A stretch of 12,625 nt of DNA from Chloroflexota bacterium (GTDB taxonomy: Bacteria; Chloroflexota; Anaerolineae; Promineifilales; Promineifilaceae): positions 1 through 12,625 of the forward strand of contig JAAEOP010000712.1 in NCBI GenBank assembly GCA_024223125.1, in the 5' to 3' direction. Both the position numbers and the translations under genes were made by a program. Position 1 is the first letter of the stretch, and each line of letters starts with the position of its first letter. Under the pieces are notes generated by a model. The model worked only from the letters and a program-made list of their open reading frames with translations, was not told the DNA's origin and did not search any database. Positions 1 through 7,416 of the stretch are shown here, piece by piece.

Positions 1-87
1 ACTAGACGGCAGGCCCCCCAGTTTTGGGGGTGAAGGGATAGTCCAGCCCACAAACCTGAAAAGGGCAGTGAAAGCTGTAGGGGGATG
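1..87 (+). ncRNA. Group I intron, 3' part (cut by window edge)
   Basis: This is the 3' end of a self-splicing group I intron lying in a tRNA anticodon loop. ACTAGACGGC at 1-10 and GGATAGTCC at 36-44 match the two P7 strands of small bacterial tRNA introns such as that of Azoarcus tRNA-Ile. Between them is a P8 hairpin (C-run 14-19, G-run 26-30) followed by TGAAGG. A P9-like hairpin with a GAAA tetraloop lies at 66-77 (CAGT/GCTG), and GCCC 46-49 can pair with GGGC 63-66. The intron should end in G, and G87 directly precedes CATAACC, so the splice site would lie between tRNA U33 and C34. The 5' exon, P1 guide and P3-P6 are outside the window. No endonuclease gene is seen in the part present. 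The fold was made by eye. Confidence 0.85.
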
Positions 88-127
88 CATAACCGGTTGG
101 TCGTAGGTTCGAATCCTACAGGGCCCA
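88..127 (+). tRNA. tRNA-Ile(CAU), 3' exon
   Basis: This is the 3' half of an intron-split tRNA. Anticodon CAT is at 88-90, followed by AA, the anticodon-stem 3' strand CCGGT (93-97), variable loop TGGTC (98-102), T arm GTAGG/TTCGAAT/CCTAC (103-119), acceptor strand AGGGCCC (120-126) and discriminator A127. CCA is not encoded. CAU could mean initiator Met, elongator Met or the AUA-reading Ile tRNA whose C34 becomes lysidine. The variable loop and the AGGGCCCA end resemble tRNA-Ile2, and the anticodon stem lacks the CCC strand typical of initiator tRNA. The 5' half, which would settle the identity, is outside the window. A terminator follows 10 nt later. Confidence 0.85.
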
Positions 128-131
128 TAAT

Positions 132-166
132 AAAAAACACCCGATGGTAAACATCGGGTGTTTTTT
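132..166 (+). terminator. Rho-independent terminator after the tRNA
   Basis: A perfect 9-bp stem, CACCCGATG (138-146) with CATCGGGTG (152-160), closes a GTAAA loop and is followed by six Ts (161-166). Six As (132-137) mirror the T run, so it may also work in reverse. It ends the tRNA/intron transcript. Confidence 0.92.
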
Positions 167-178
167 ATTGAAATCCTA

Positions 179-217
179 TTGCTAAAAACCCTGATGTATG
201 CTACACTTGTATAAGTG
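179..217 (+). promoter_or_regulatory. Candidate promoter with overlapping palindrome
   Basis: TTGCTA (179-184) and TACACT (202-207), separated by 17 nt, each match the sigma-70 consensus at 4 of 6 positions. TATAAG at 210-215 is an alternative -10 without a good -35. An inverted repeat, CACTT/AAGTG (204-208 and 213-217), overlaps the -10 region and could bind a repressor. Initiation near 214 would give a transcript running into the terminator at 325-360 or, by read-through, into the gene at 433. Confidence 0.35.
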
Positions 218-324
218 AATTTTATAACTACCTCCATTTGACCTTTAAGCAAAAATGATAATGTCACACTCCTATCAGCATTTTTTCCATCTGGTAATCT
301 TGTTCAGCGACCGGAACCCAAAAA

Positions 325-360
325 CGCCAGCAGGTACTTAAGCGCCTGTTGGCGTTTTTT
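325..360 (+). terminator. Rho-independent terminator or attenuator upstream of the 433 gene
   Basis: CGCCAGCAGG (325-334) pairs with CCTGTTGGCG (345-354) over 10 bp with one G-T wobble and a 10-nt loop. Six Ts follow (355-360) and As precede. No complete gene lies between this and the previous terminator, so it ends either a small RNA or a leader transcript of the next gene. Confidence 0.85.
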
Positions 361-432
361 GTGGAACAAAAGTAGGTTTCTGAAACGTATGCAACAATTC
401 GCTGCCTGATTTACCTGGATTGAGGGACCGCT

Positions 433-2139
433 ATGCCAAACCACACCAAACGCACCGACTTTAAAAATGAATTAGCCCGCCTCAAACAGGCTCGTGATAA
501 CGGCGACATCACCGAGCAGAAATATTACGACCAAAGCGGCTATCTGCGCTTTGACGACGAAACCGGCGGCCAAACCTGGTGGCTGGACCCGGAAAGCGAG
601 AAATGGTACGTCGCCCCGCTTGGTTCTGAGGATTTTGTGCCGTATCAGCCAGAGCCGCTCGCCCCCGAACCGGAACCCGCGCCGCCGCCAGAGCCGGAAC
701 CACCCGCTCCCGAACCGAAAACCACGCCGTCGCCAGAATCGGAGCTTGAACCAGTCGCCCCCGAATTGCAAACCACGCCGCCACCGGAATCAGAGCCGGA
801 ACCGTCTACTCCCAAACCGGAACCCGCACCACCGCCGAAACCGGAATCACCCACCCCTGAACCGCAACCCGCACCAGGGCCAAAACCACCCGCTCCCGAA
901 CCAGAACCCGCGCCGCCGGAACACTCAAATCAAACTAGAGTACTGCTCATTGGTGCAGCAGCAATAATTATCATAGCCGTTGTATGTGGTGGATTCTGGA
1001 TATATTCATTGCTTGACAGCAGCGACCCCACCCCAACGCAATCCCAGGTTGCCGCAATCACAAATACCCCGACCCCTGAACCGGATACGCCAACGCCTGT
1101 GCCGCCGCCAACCAAACAATCTTCACCCACCACAACACCACCCAACACGCCCACGACAGAAGCCACCCAACCACCTACTCCTCAACCGTCTACTCTGGAA
1201 CCAACAGCGGAACCCTCTCCCACCTCTGAACAACCCACTCAGGAACCATTGCCAACAGCTACCCCTTCACCGCTGCCTCCGGTTACAAATACACCCATAC
1301 CTACCCCGGAACCTGTTTTTAGCGGCAAATTCGCCTACCCTGAATTCGATGAGAAAAACGATACTTTCAACGTTAAGGTGGTAGAACTGCCAACTAAACA
1401 AGAAATTACAACAATTCCCAATGCCAGTCAACCGGCCCTGAGTTCGGACAGCGCTCAGTTGGCCTACATATCATGGGCCAACGACAATATCGGTTTGTAT
1501 AGCATTTCATTGGCGAATGGTGTGCAGAATCCCGTCAGCAAAATGTTAGAAGCTTACCGTCCGCAATGGGGCTTTGTTGACAACCAAGCAAAGGTTGTTT
1601 TTGAATTTATCAAAGGCGAACAAAAAGAGATACATTTTAGTGATGCCCCCGGAAGCGGCGTACCCGATATACAAAAAGGGCAAACCCCCGCCTGGACGCC
1701 CGATGGTCGCTTAGTGCTACAGGCTTGTCAGATAACCGAGTGCGGGCTGGCCGTGGTCAATACAAACGGTACAGGCTTTGAATTTATAACCCACAACACC
1801 GCAGATATTGCTCCTACCGTTTCACCCGACGGGCAGTGGGTGGCCTATACCGCCAATAGTAACATTTGGCTGGTCAGCCTCAAGGGAGGAACACCAACCC
1901 AATTAACCGACTCTCCCGGACGGGACGGCATCCCAACCTGGTCTCCCAATGGCAAGTGGATTGCCTTTGCCTCGGAAGATAATATGGGACAATGGACTAT
2001 CCAGGTGATACGCTCTAATGGAACAGGCCAACAAAAACTATTAGACGTTGCCGGCAATCTGGATAGCAAAACCTGTATAAATAAATGTCGTGAATCTGGC
2101 CCCGGTTGGCTGCACGAGAGTATTAGTTGGTCTAAATAA
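433..2139 (+). CDS. Single-pass membrane protein: SHOCT-like head, Pro-rich linkers, TolB-like propeller
   Basis: The 568-residue product is probably a membrane-anchored sensor or scaffold. Residues 10-35 (LARLKQARDNGDITEQKYYD) resemble the short SHOCT module, followed by a Trp-rich patch at 49-60. Residues 73-163 are a PEPEP-type linker made of about six 13-17 residue units. Residues 169-194 form one hydrophobic helix, and 195-295 are a T/P-rich stalk. The rest (298-568) shows PD40/TolB-type blades such as PTVSPDGQWVAYT and PTWSPNGKWIAFAS. There is no signal peptide. A cytoplasmic N-terminus and an outside propeller are inferred, not shown. The RBS GAGGGA (422-427) lies 5 nt before the ATG. 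The C-terminal 70 residues clearly resemble those of the protein at 7417. No enzymatic motif was seen. The partner is probably the TIR-CHAT protein encoded downstream. Confidence 0.85.
   Translation: MPNHTKRTDFKNELARLKQARDNGDITEQKYYDQSGYLRFDDETGGQTWWLDPESEKWYVAPLGSEDFVPYQPEPLAPEPEPAPPPEPEPPAPEPKTTPSPESELEPVAPELQTTPPPESEPEPSTPKPEPAPPPKPESPTPEPQPAPGPKPPAPEPEPAPPEHSNQTRVLLIGAAAIIIIAVVCGGFWIYSLLDSSDPTPTQSQVAAITNTPTPEPDTPTPVPPPTKQSSPTTTPPNTPTTEATQPPTPQPSTLEPTAEPSPTSEQPTQEPLPTATPSPLPPVTNTPIPTPEPVFSGKFAYPEFDEKNDTFNVKVVELPTKQEITTIPNASQPALSSDSAQLAYISWANDNIGLYSISLANGVQNPVSKMLEAYRPQWGFVDNQAKVVFEFIKGEQKEIHFSDAPGSGVPDIQKGQTPAWTPDGRLVLQACQITECGLAVVNTNGTGFEFITHNTADIAPTVSPDGQWVAYTANSNIWLVSLKGGTPTQLTDSPGRDGIPTWSPNGKWIAFASEDNMGQWTIQVIRSNGTGQQKLLDVAGNLDSKTCINKCRESGPGWLHESISWSK
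664..918 (+). repeat. Degenerate in-gene repeats coding PEPEPAPPP-type linker
   Basis: About six imperfect units of 39-51 nt encode variants of PEPEPAPPPEPEP within the 433 gene (residues 78-162). They form the extended linker between the N-terminal head and the membrane helix. Units differ in sequence (for example TTPSPES and TTPPPES), so the array is old rather than a recent expansion. Confidence 0.75.
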
Positions 2140-2141
2140 AC

Positions 2142-2205
2142 TGCTACAAAAAACGTGTTTCAAACACGTTTCTACAGCATACGCAACACGTTCTTAACGT
2201 GTTTT
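2142..2205. promoter_or_regulatory. Two ACGTGTT-type hairpins between the 433 gene and the TIR-CHAT gene
   Basis: Hairpin 1 is a perfect 10-bp inverted repeat (2151-2160 with 2162-2171) with TGCT/AGCA outside it (2142-2145 and 2176-2179). Hairpin 2 is AACACGTT (2185-2192), loop CTT, AACGTGTT (2196-2203), followed by two more Ts. The core ACGTGTT or its complement occurs four times. Roles could be transcription termination, mRNA processing or a dispersed repeat. The T run is short for a terminator. Confidence 0.7.
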
Positions 2206-2215
2206 CAATGTTAGA

Positions 2216-2233
2216 CCGTGAATTCATTCACGG
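2216..2233. promoter_or_regulatory. Third hairpin in the TIR-CHAT 5' leader
   Basis: CCGTGAAT (2216-2223) and ATTCACGG (2226-2233) form a perfect 8-bp inverted repeat. It covers a GTG at 2218 that would extend the downstream reading frame by 17 codons, which argues against that GTG as the start. It lies 35 nt before the chosen ATG and could affect mRNA stability or bind a dimeric regulator. Confidence 0.6.
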
Positions 2234-2268
2234 GATACGGCAAACAAATACAGACAAGGGGGAAACAG

Positions 2269-5200
2269 ATGACGCAACCGACTGTTTTCATTAGCTACAG
2301 CCACAAAGATGAAAAAGAAAAAAACATTCTCCTTACATACCTGAATAGCTTAAAAGCTCGTGGTGTAAAGATTTGGAGCGATGACCAGATTAAGGCAGGG
2401 GCCAACACAGAGGAAAGTATTAGTCAGGCTATTAAGCAGGCTAAAATGGCCATCTTACTCATTACAGCCGACTACCTTGCTTCTGATAATATAGATAGAC
2501 AAACATCTGCTTTGAAAGAACGTTACAAAAAAGATAACCTGGCTATTATTCCAATTATTGCAAAACATTGTCCTTGGAACCAATACGAGTGGCTTGCTTC
2601 AATGAAGGTTCTTCCCAGAAGTAAACAACCTGTCTGGCGAGATAGCGGTGAATATGTCAATGAAGAACTGACAGCCATTGTTAATGAAGTAGCAGATATA
2701 CTTGGTTTTAAAAAACCTTCACCCCCTCCTGATGACATTCCTACCCAACAACCCCGGCAGTCAACTATTTCTTCTCCAACCTTTGAAATCAAAATCGCCC
2801 GTCACGGCCCTGTGATGTACAAAGCAGAAATTGATTCTCCAGCGGGAGAAGCAACCGCCACCTTCAAATTACCTCTTGATAAGCAGACCATTGATACTAC
2901 TCTGGCAGAATTTCGTACTAATTTAAAAAATACACGCCGATTGTCTCACGATCAGTCATTTACACCCAAAGATGCCAAAGCGCTTACCCCGGAGCATCTA
3001 GGGTCAACCCTCTTTCAAAATATATTTCAAGACAAAGTGATGGGATTGTACAAAGAGAGCCGGCGGCAGGCCAAACGAGCGCGTAAGCCTCTATCCATCA
3101 TTCTCAATATTGATCCCAAAGCGGGCGATTTGATTAATTTACCCTGGGAATTTTTGTGCGATACTTCTGACCAACGTTTCCGAGGACATTTCTTAGCCTT
3201 TGGGCAGGATACGCCTATCATTCGCCGCTGGCTTAAAGCCGAGAAGGTTGAATTTTCCTATGATCCACCTCTCCGCGTTTTGTTGATTTCCGCTACTCCT
3301 GAAGAAAGCGGGCCTTTGAATGTGCCACGTGAGTACCGCCTTATCCGGGATCAATTGACCGTCTTAAATCGAGGCAACCAGGCCAAAGTCAGAATAGATT
3401 ATCAACCGGCTGCAACCTTAAATGACTTAAAGAAAATTGTGCGTGATCCCAGAAGAACGCCCCATATTTTCCACTTTATGGGACATGGTGGATTGGGCAG
3501 CCTGTTGATGGAAGATGAATTAGGCGGTCAGAAAAGCGTTTCAGAGCAAAGCCTGTCAATTATTCTCAGAAACGCCCCCTCATTAAGGTTAGTTGTGCTA
3601 AATGCTTGCGAAACCACTCAAGCTGATTTTTTAGAAGAGCAATTGGGTGTTGCTCAAAGTCTAGCCGATGCCGATGTCCCGGCTATTGTAGCCATGCAAT
3701 TTGCTATTTCAGATAAGGCGGCTCTGGTTTTTGCCAAAGATTTTTACCAAGTAATTGCCGAAGGCGCCTCAATAGACACGGCTGTAACCTGGGGACGAAT
3801 TGCGATTCAAACCGAGTTCGAGGAATCGGCCACCAAAGAATGGGGAACGCCGGTACTCTATCTGCAATCGCCGGATGGACACATTTTTACCGACTTGCTC
3901 GGCGAGCAGCCCAAACATCAAAAGAAAACACCAGAGGAGGATGTTGAGGAAGCGGCTGATATTTCAGAGCAAGGTAAAGAACAACCGCAAACCTCCAAAA
4001 CAGAACAGATGCGTCGTGAAGCAGCTGAAAAAGCAGCCGAAATCGAACACCTGCAGCAATTACGCCAAGAAAAAAAGAGGAGATTACAGGAACGGGAAAT
4101 CCAAAAAGCCAAATATGGCATTGATACATCACCTCATATCACTCTTGAGATTGCAGACATTCGCCAGGAGATAGACGAAATTGAACAGAAGCTAATAGCT
4201 CTGGAACCGGAAATCCCCCTTCATGATACAACACCGGTGCCGGTTACAACCCGCCCAGTTAGTGTGCAAGGCATAGATGACAGTAAAGCCTTCGATGTTA
4301 GCAAAACAGATGACTCGGGGGTTCACTCAGAAGGATTTAAGCTTTATACTCAAGGACGGGCTGCTTTGGAGAAAGAGGAATGGGGGCAGGCTTTGGGTTA
4401 TCTAAGCCGGGCTCAAAAGCTGGCCTCCGGCTTACCGGATATTGATAACTTTGTCACCCAAGCCCGCCAACAGTGGCGGCAAACGGTTGAGGGCCAGAGC
4501 GAAGATGCCTCTCTTGAGGTACTCTATAGCCAGACGCAGCAATATTTAGCTCAATCTGATCCGGATCTGGAAAAAGTTGCCTTGCTTCTGGAACGAATCG
4601 TTCGCTCTGATGCCGGTTTCAAGGACGACGTTTATGATTTGGCCCTTGAAACGCGAACCCGGGCCGAGAAAGAAAAAGCCGAACGGGAGAAACAGGCCAA
4701 ACTAGAAATGTTGTATGCCCAGGCTCAAGTCCATCGCCAGGAGGAAAACTGGTCAGAAGCGGTTGACAGCTTGACTCAAATCATTGACATAGACGACGCC
4801 TATTTAGACGCCCAACCACTTTTACACGAAGCTACCAAACAGCGGGATTTGTTGAATTCTTATCAGCAAGGAAAGACGCATTTTAAAAAGAAGGATTGGG
4901 CCAAGTCCGTGGCGGCCTTTGGCAAGGTAGCTTCAATTGATCCGGATTATCACGACGCGGCTAAACTTTTACGACTGAGCCGCCACCAGAAGCAACTGGA
5001 TACCTGGATAAAAGAGGCTGAGGATTATCTGGAGGCGAAGGAGTGGGAGGCGGCCATCGAGGTCTTAGAGGAGAACCGGATAGTCGCAGAACGGACGGAG
5101 GCCGGAATACCCTTGAATTACGCCTATGCCCAACGTTCCCGGTTACAGCGCGACTGGGGCCAGGCCGTTGAATACTTAAAGGCGGTAATTGAAGACAGGC

Positions 5201-7395
5201 CCAACTACCGGCCTGATTTAAACACCCTCTACGAGCAAGTCAATGAAGAGCGTCGCTTGCAACAGCAGTTTGAAAAAGCCACGGCCCATATCGAGCAAAA
5301 TGAATGGGCCACGGCCAAGGCGACTTTGGAAAGTATTGTCCAAACCAGACCCGACTACCCGCTGGCTCAAGATCGCTTGCAAGAGGTCAATGAGGAGATC
5401 CGGCTGGCCGGCCTTTATAAAAAGGCGTTGGATTTAATTGAGTTAAAACAATGGGCCAAGGCCATTCCTCACCTGCAGCAGATTCCAGATTATGAAGATG
5501 CCCGGACTTTATTGAAAGAGGCCCAAAAACAGGTTGAATTAGATGCTTTCTATAAAGACGGTCTGGAAGCAGCCGGTCAGGGCCACTGGCAAGAAGCGGT
5601 AACGGCCTTTGAACGGGTGGATGAGATTGATCCTGGCTATCGGGAAACCCAACATCAGTTAGAAACGGCCCGCAATAAAATCATCTTGCAACAATCTTAT
5701 GATAAGGGAATGGCAGCCCTAGAAGCTGGTCGGCAAGCGCACAACTTGGCCCAGCTGGATGAAGCGGTTGGTTGGCTGGACACGGCTGTTGAAATTGACC
5801 GGCGTTTTCGAGGTGCGGAAAACCGTCTCCGTGAAGCCAAACGAGAGCGATCATTGTTGTGGCATTATCGGCAAGGAGAGGGCGCTTTTCAAAACGAGCA
5901 GTGGGCTGAAGCTATTAACCATTGGCAAGTCATTGTCAAAGATGAGAACGAGCCTGGCTATCACGGCGACAGCGCCCGCCGCCTGGCCGAGGCCGAACGC
6001 CAGCAACGTCTGGCCAATTCATATATCGAAGCCTATCGCCACTTCAAGGCAGAGGAGTGGGACAACGCCATCATTTTACTGGAGCAATTGCAGCAAGAAA
6101 CGCCCGGAGAAAATTACAAAGACACGGCCAAACTGCGAACCGAGGCCAAGATACAACAACAACTGTTCCAACATTATCATCAGGCCGAACAAATGATGAC
6201 CGCAGAGCAATGGGATAAAGCCATTCAACATTTGCAGCAGATTCAGGCTGCTCGCGCTGAATATCGCCAGGTTGAAGTGGAGCGGATGCTGGCCGAAGCC
6301 CAAACCAACCATAACGCTGCCGGCAATTATCAAACCGGACTGAAGGCGCTGGAAGCAGAAAGGTGGGCAGAGGCCGTAACCGCTTTTGATCGGGCCTTTA
6401 ACCTCAAAACCGACTTTCGAGACGTGGAGACCCGCCTGAATCAGGCCCGGCAGCAGCAAACCCTGCACCGGCATTATCAAGCGGCGATGGGGGCTATGGC
6501 TAATGAGGCATGGGATGAGGCTATCGAGCGCCTGGTCGCCATTCAAGGACTCGACCCCGACTTTAAAGACGCCCGCCGGCAGTTGGAAGAAGCGGAATGT
6601 CAACGTCAACTGGCCGTCGATTATCAAGCTGCTCTGGCCCACATCGAGGCCGAACGCTGGGCCGAAGCCCGGACCGCGTTTGATAACATTCTGGCCCGCC
6701 AAAAAGATTACAAAAAATCCCAAGCTCACCGGGACCAAGCCCAAACGCATCTGGATATGGCGGGCAGGTATGAACGGGCTGAGAAAAAGATCGAACTGGC
6801 CGGGGAACAGCCGGAACATTGGCAATCCGTCGTTGAGTTGTTAACGACCGTTGTCGAGTGGCAGGCCGACTACCGGGAGGATGCCCAGGTTTTGCTGGCC
6901 GAAGCTCAACAGCAGGCCGAACTGCACCTGCTTTATCAGCGGGCTACGGTTCTGGGTCTCAAAAACGACATTTTAGGATTAGAACAGGCCATTGACCTTC
7001 TGGCCCAAATCATCCAAATTGATCTCGACTACAGAGACGCCGTCTCGCTCAAGGCAGAGTGCGAGGATAAATTAAATCAAAAGAAAGAAGAAGAACGAAG
7101 GGCAAAAGTAAAAGTGTTGCATGACTTGGCTGTTAACAGCGCCCGCAAAGGAGATTTTACTCAGGTGTTTTCATGTCTGGAACAAATTACATTGTTGGAC
7201 AAGCAGTATAAGACAGTACAGAACCAAGTTACAGAACTCATTCAACAATGTCAAGCAAAATTTCAACAGGGTCAGCAACTTAAAGCACAAGGGGAAAAAT
7301 ATAAGGCGCTTGCCATACTCAAAGAATACAATCAAGAAATAGCACAGCTTCCTGTCCAGCTTCAAACAATTCTGAGTCAAAATTTACCCAATTAG
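2269..7395 (+). CDS. TIR-CHAT caspase-like protease with about 20 TPR-like repeats
   Basis: This is a 1708-residue cytosolic multidomain protein. The ATG at 2269 is preferred because AAGGGGG (2256-2262) lies 6 nt upstream and the TIR domain begins at once (TVFISYSHKDE, residues 5-15). The order is TIR (4-145), linker, CHAT clan-CD protease (about 240-543), charged coiled coil (558-648, with the block AKYGIDTSPHITLEI at 614-628), and helical repeats from 687 to near the C-terminus. The CHAT dyad is intact: His406 in HFMGHGG (codon 3484-3486) and Cys447 in LNACET (3607-3609). In the TIR domain the usual acidic NADase residue appears as Gln78/Thr79. CHAT proteins are known effectors in bacterial immunity and cell death, such as Csx29 and gasdermin-cleaving proteases. 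No NTPase switch and no membrane segment were seen. Its substrate is unknown. It is probably co-transcribed with the gene 21 nt downstream. Confidence 0.9.
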   Translation: MTQPTVFISYSHKDEKEKNILLTYLNSLKARGVKIWSDDQIKAGANTEESISQAIKQAKMAILLITADYLASDNIDRQTSALKERYKKDNLAIIPIIAKHCPWNQYEWLASMKVLPRSKQPVWRDSGEYVNEELTAIVNEVADILGFKKPSPPPDDIPTQQPRQSTISSPTFEIKIARHGPVMYKAEIDSPAGEATATFKLPLDKQTIDTTLAEFRTNLKNTRRLSHDQSFTPKDAKALTPEHLGSTLFQNIFQDKVMGLYKESRRQAKRARKPLSIILNIDPKAGDLINLPWEFLCDTSDQRFRGHFLAFGQDTPIIRRWLKAEKVEFSYDPPLRVLLISATPEESGPLNVPREYRLIRDQLTVLNRGNQAKVRIDYQPAATLNDLKKIVRDPRRTPHIFHFMGHGGLGSLLMEDELGGQKSVSEQSLSIILRNAPSLRLVVLNACETTQADFLEEQLGVAQSLADADVPAIVAMQFAISDKAALVFAKDFYQVIAEGASIDTAVTWGRIAIQTEFEESATKEWGTPVLYLQSPDGHIFTDLLGEQPKHQKKTPEEDVEEAADISEQGKEQPQTSKTEQMRREAAEKAAEIEHLQQLRQEKKRRLQEREIQKAKYGIDTSPHITLEIADIRQEIDEIEQKLIALEPEIPLHDTTPVPVTTRPVSVQGIDDSKAFDVSKTDDSGVHSEGFKLYTQGRAALEKEEWGQALGYLSRAQKLASGLPDIDNFVTQARQQWRQTVEGQSEDASLEVLYSQTQQYLAQSDPDLEKVALLLERIVRSDAGFKDDVYDLALETRTRAEKEKAEREKQAKLEMLYAQAQVHRQEENWSEAVDSLTQIIDIDDAYLDAQPLLHEATKQRDLLNSYQQGKTHFKKKDWAKSVAAFGKVASIDPDYHDAAKLLRLSRHQKQLDTWIKEAEDYLEAKEWEAAIEVLEENRIVAERTEAGIPLNYAYAQRSRLQRDWGQAVEYLKAVIEDRPNYRPDLNTLYEQVNEERRLQQQFEKATAHIEQNEWATAKATLESIVQTRPDYPLAQDRLQEVNEEIRLAGLYKKALDLIELKQWAKAIPHLQQIPDYEDARTLLKEAQKQVELDAFYKDGLEAAGQGHWQEAVTAFERVDEIDPGYRETQHQLETARNKIILQQSYDKGMAALEAGRQAHNLAQLDEAVGWLDTAVEIDRRFRGAENRLREAKRERSLLWHYRQGEGAFQNEQWAEAINHWQVIVKDENEPGYHGDSARRLAEAERQQRLANSYIEAYRHFKAEEWDNAIILLEQLQQETPGENYKDTAKLRTEAKIQQQLFQHYHQAEQMMTAEQWDKAIQHLQQIQAARAEYRQVEVERMLAEAQTNHNAAGNYQTGLKALEAERWAEAVTAFDRAFNLKTDFRDVETRLNQARQQQTLHRHYQAAMGAMANEAWDEAIERLVAIQGLDPDFKDARRQLEEAECQRQLAVDYQAALAHIEAERWAEARTAFDNILARQKDYKKSQAHRDQAQTHLDMAGRYERAEKKIELAGEQPEHWQSVVELLTTVVEWQADYREDAQVLLAEAQQQAELHLLYQRATVLGLKNDILGLEQAIDLLAQIIQIDLDYRDAVSLKAECEDKLNQKKEEERRAKVKVLHDLAVNSARKGDFTQVFSCLEQITLLDKQYKTVQNQVTELIQQCQAKFQQGQQLKAQGEKYKALAILKEYNQEIAQLPVQLQTILSQNLPN
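4327..7330 (+). repeat. Array of about 20 TPR-like repeats (protein level)
   Basis: Repeats of about 45-50 residues share the pattern L..Y..G......A..W.EAI..L..I...DPDY.DA...L.EA..Q. The Trp after an acidic or basic residue (EEW, DW, QW, RW) and the closing Tyr-x-x-Ala/Asp mark the units. I count 20 by eye. The first two and the last four are degenerate, and several carry insertions (near 5700-5770 and 6780-6830). Such arrays form superhelical protein-binding surfaces. Confidence 0.85.
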
Positions 7396-7416
7396 AGAAT
7401 AAGGGATCAACACAAA

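Noticed and set aside
1..127. tmRNA or RNase P RNA 3' end
   Set aside because: The P7/P8 pattern and the CAT anticodon loop fit a group I intron plus tRNA. No tmRNA tag region or RNase P conserved blocks are present.
255..341. 28-codon open frame starting ATGATAATG
   Set aside because: It has no ribosome binding site, runs into the terminator loop and shows no recognisable leader-peptide bias.
664..918. CRISPR-like array
   Set aside because: The units are degenerate, variable in length, in frame and coding for Pro/Glu. There are no constant repeats with unique spacers.
494..967. Arg/Pro-rich open frame overlapping the linker of the 433 gene
   Set aside because: It is a frame shadow of the low-complexity Pro-coding tract, and its content follows from the shifted PEP codons.
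2218..2268. 17-codon N-terminal extension of the TIR-CHAT protein from GTG
   Set aside because: The GTG lies inside a hairpin and lacks a Shine-Dalgarno sequence. The ATG at 2269 has AAGGGGG at good spacing and starts directly at the TIR fold.
6076..6825. 249-codon antisense open frame inside the TPR-like array
   Set aside because: It is the mirror of the repeat array on the other strand, with no domain resemblance and no sensible start site. The sense frame is clearly coding.
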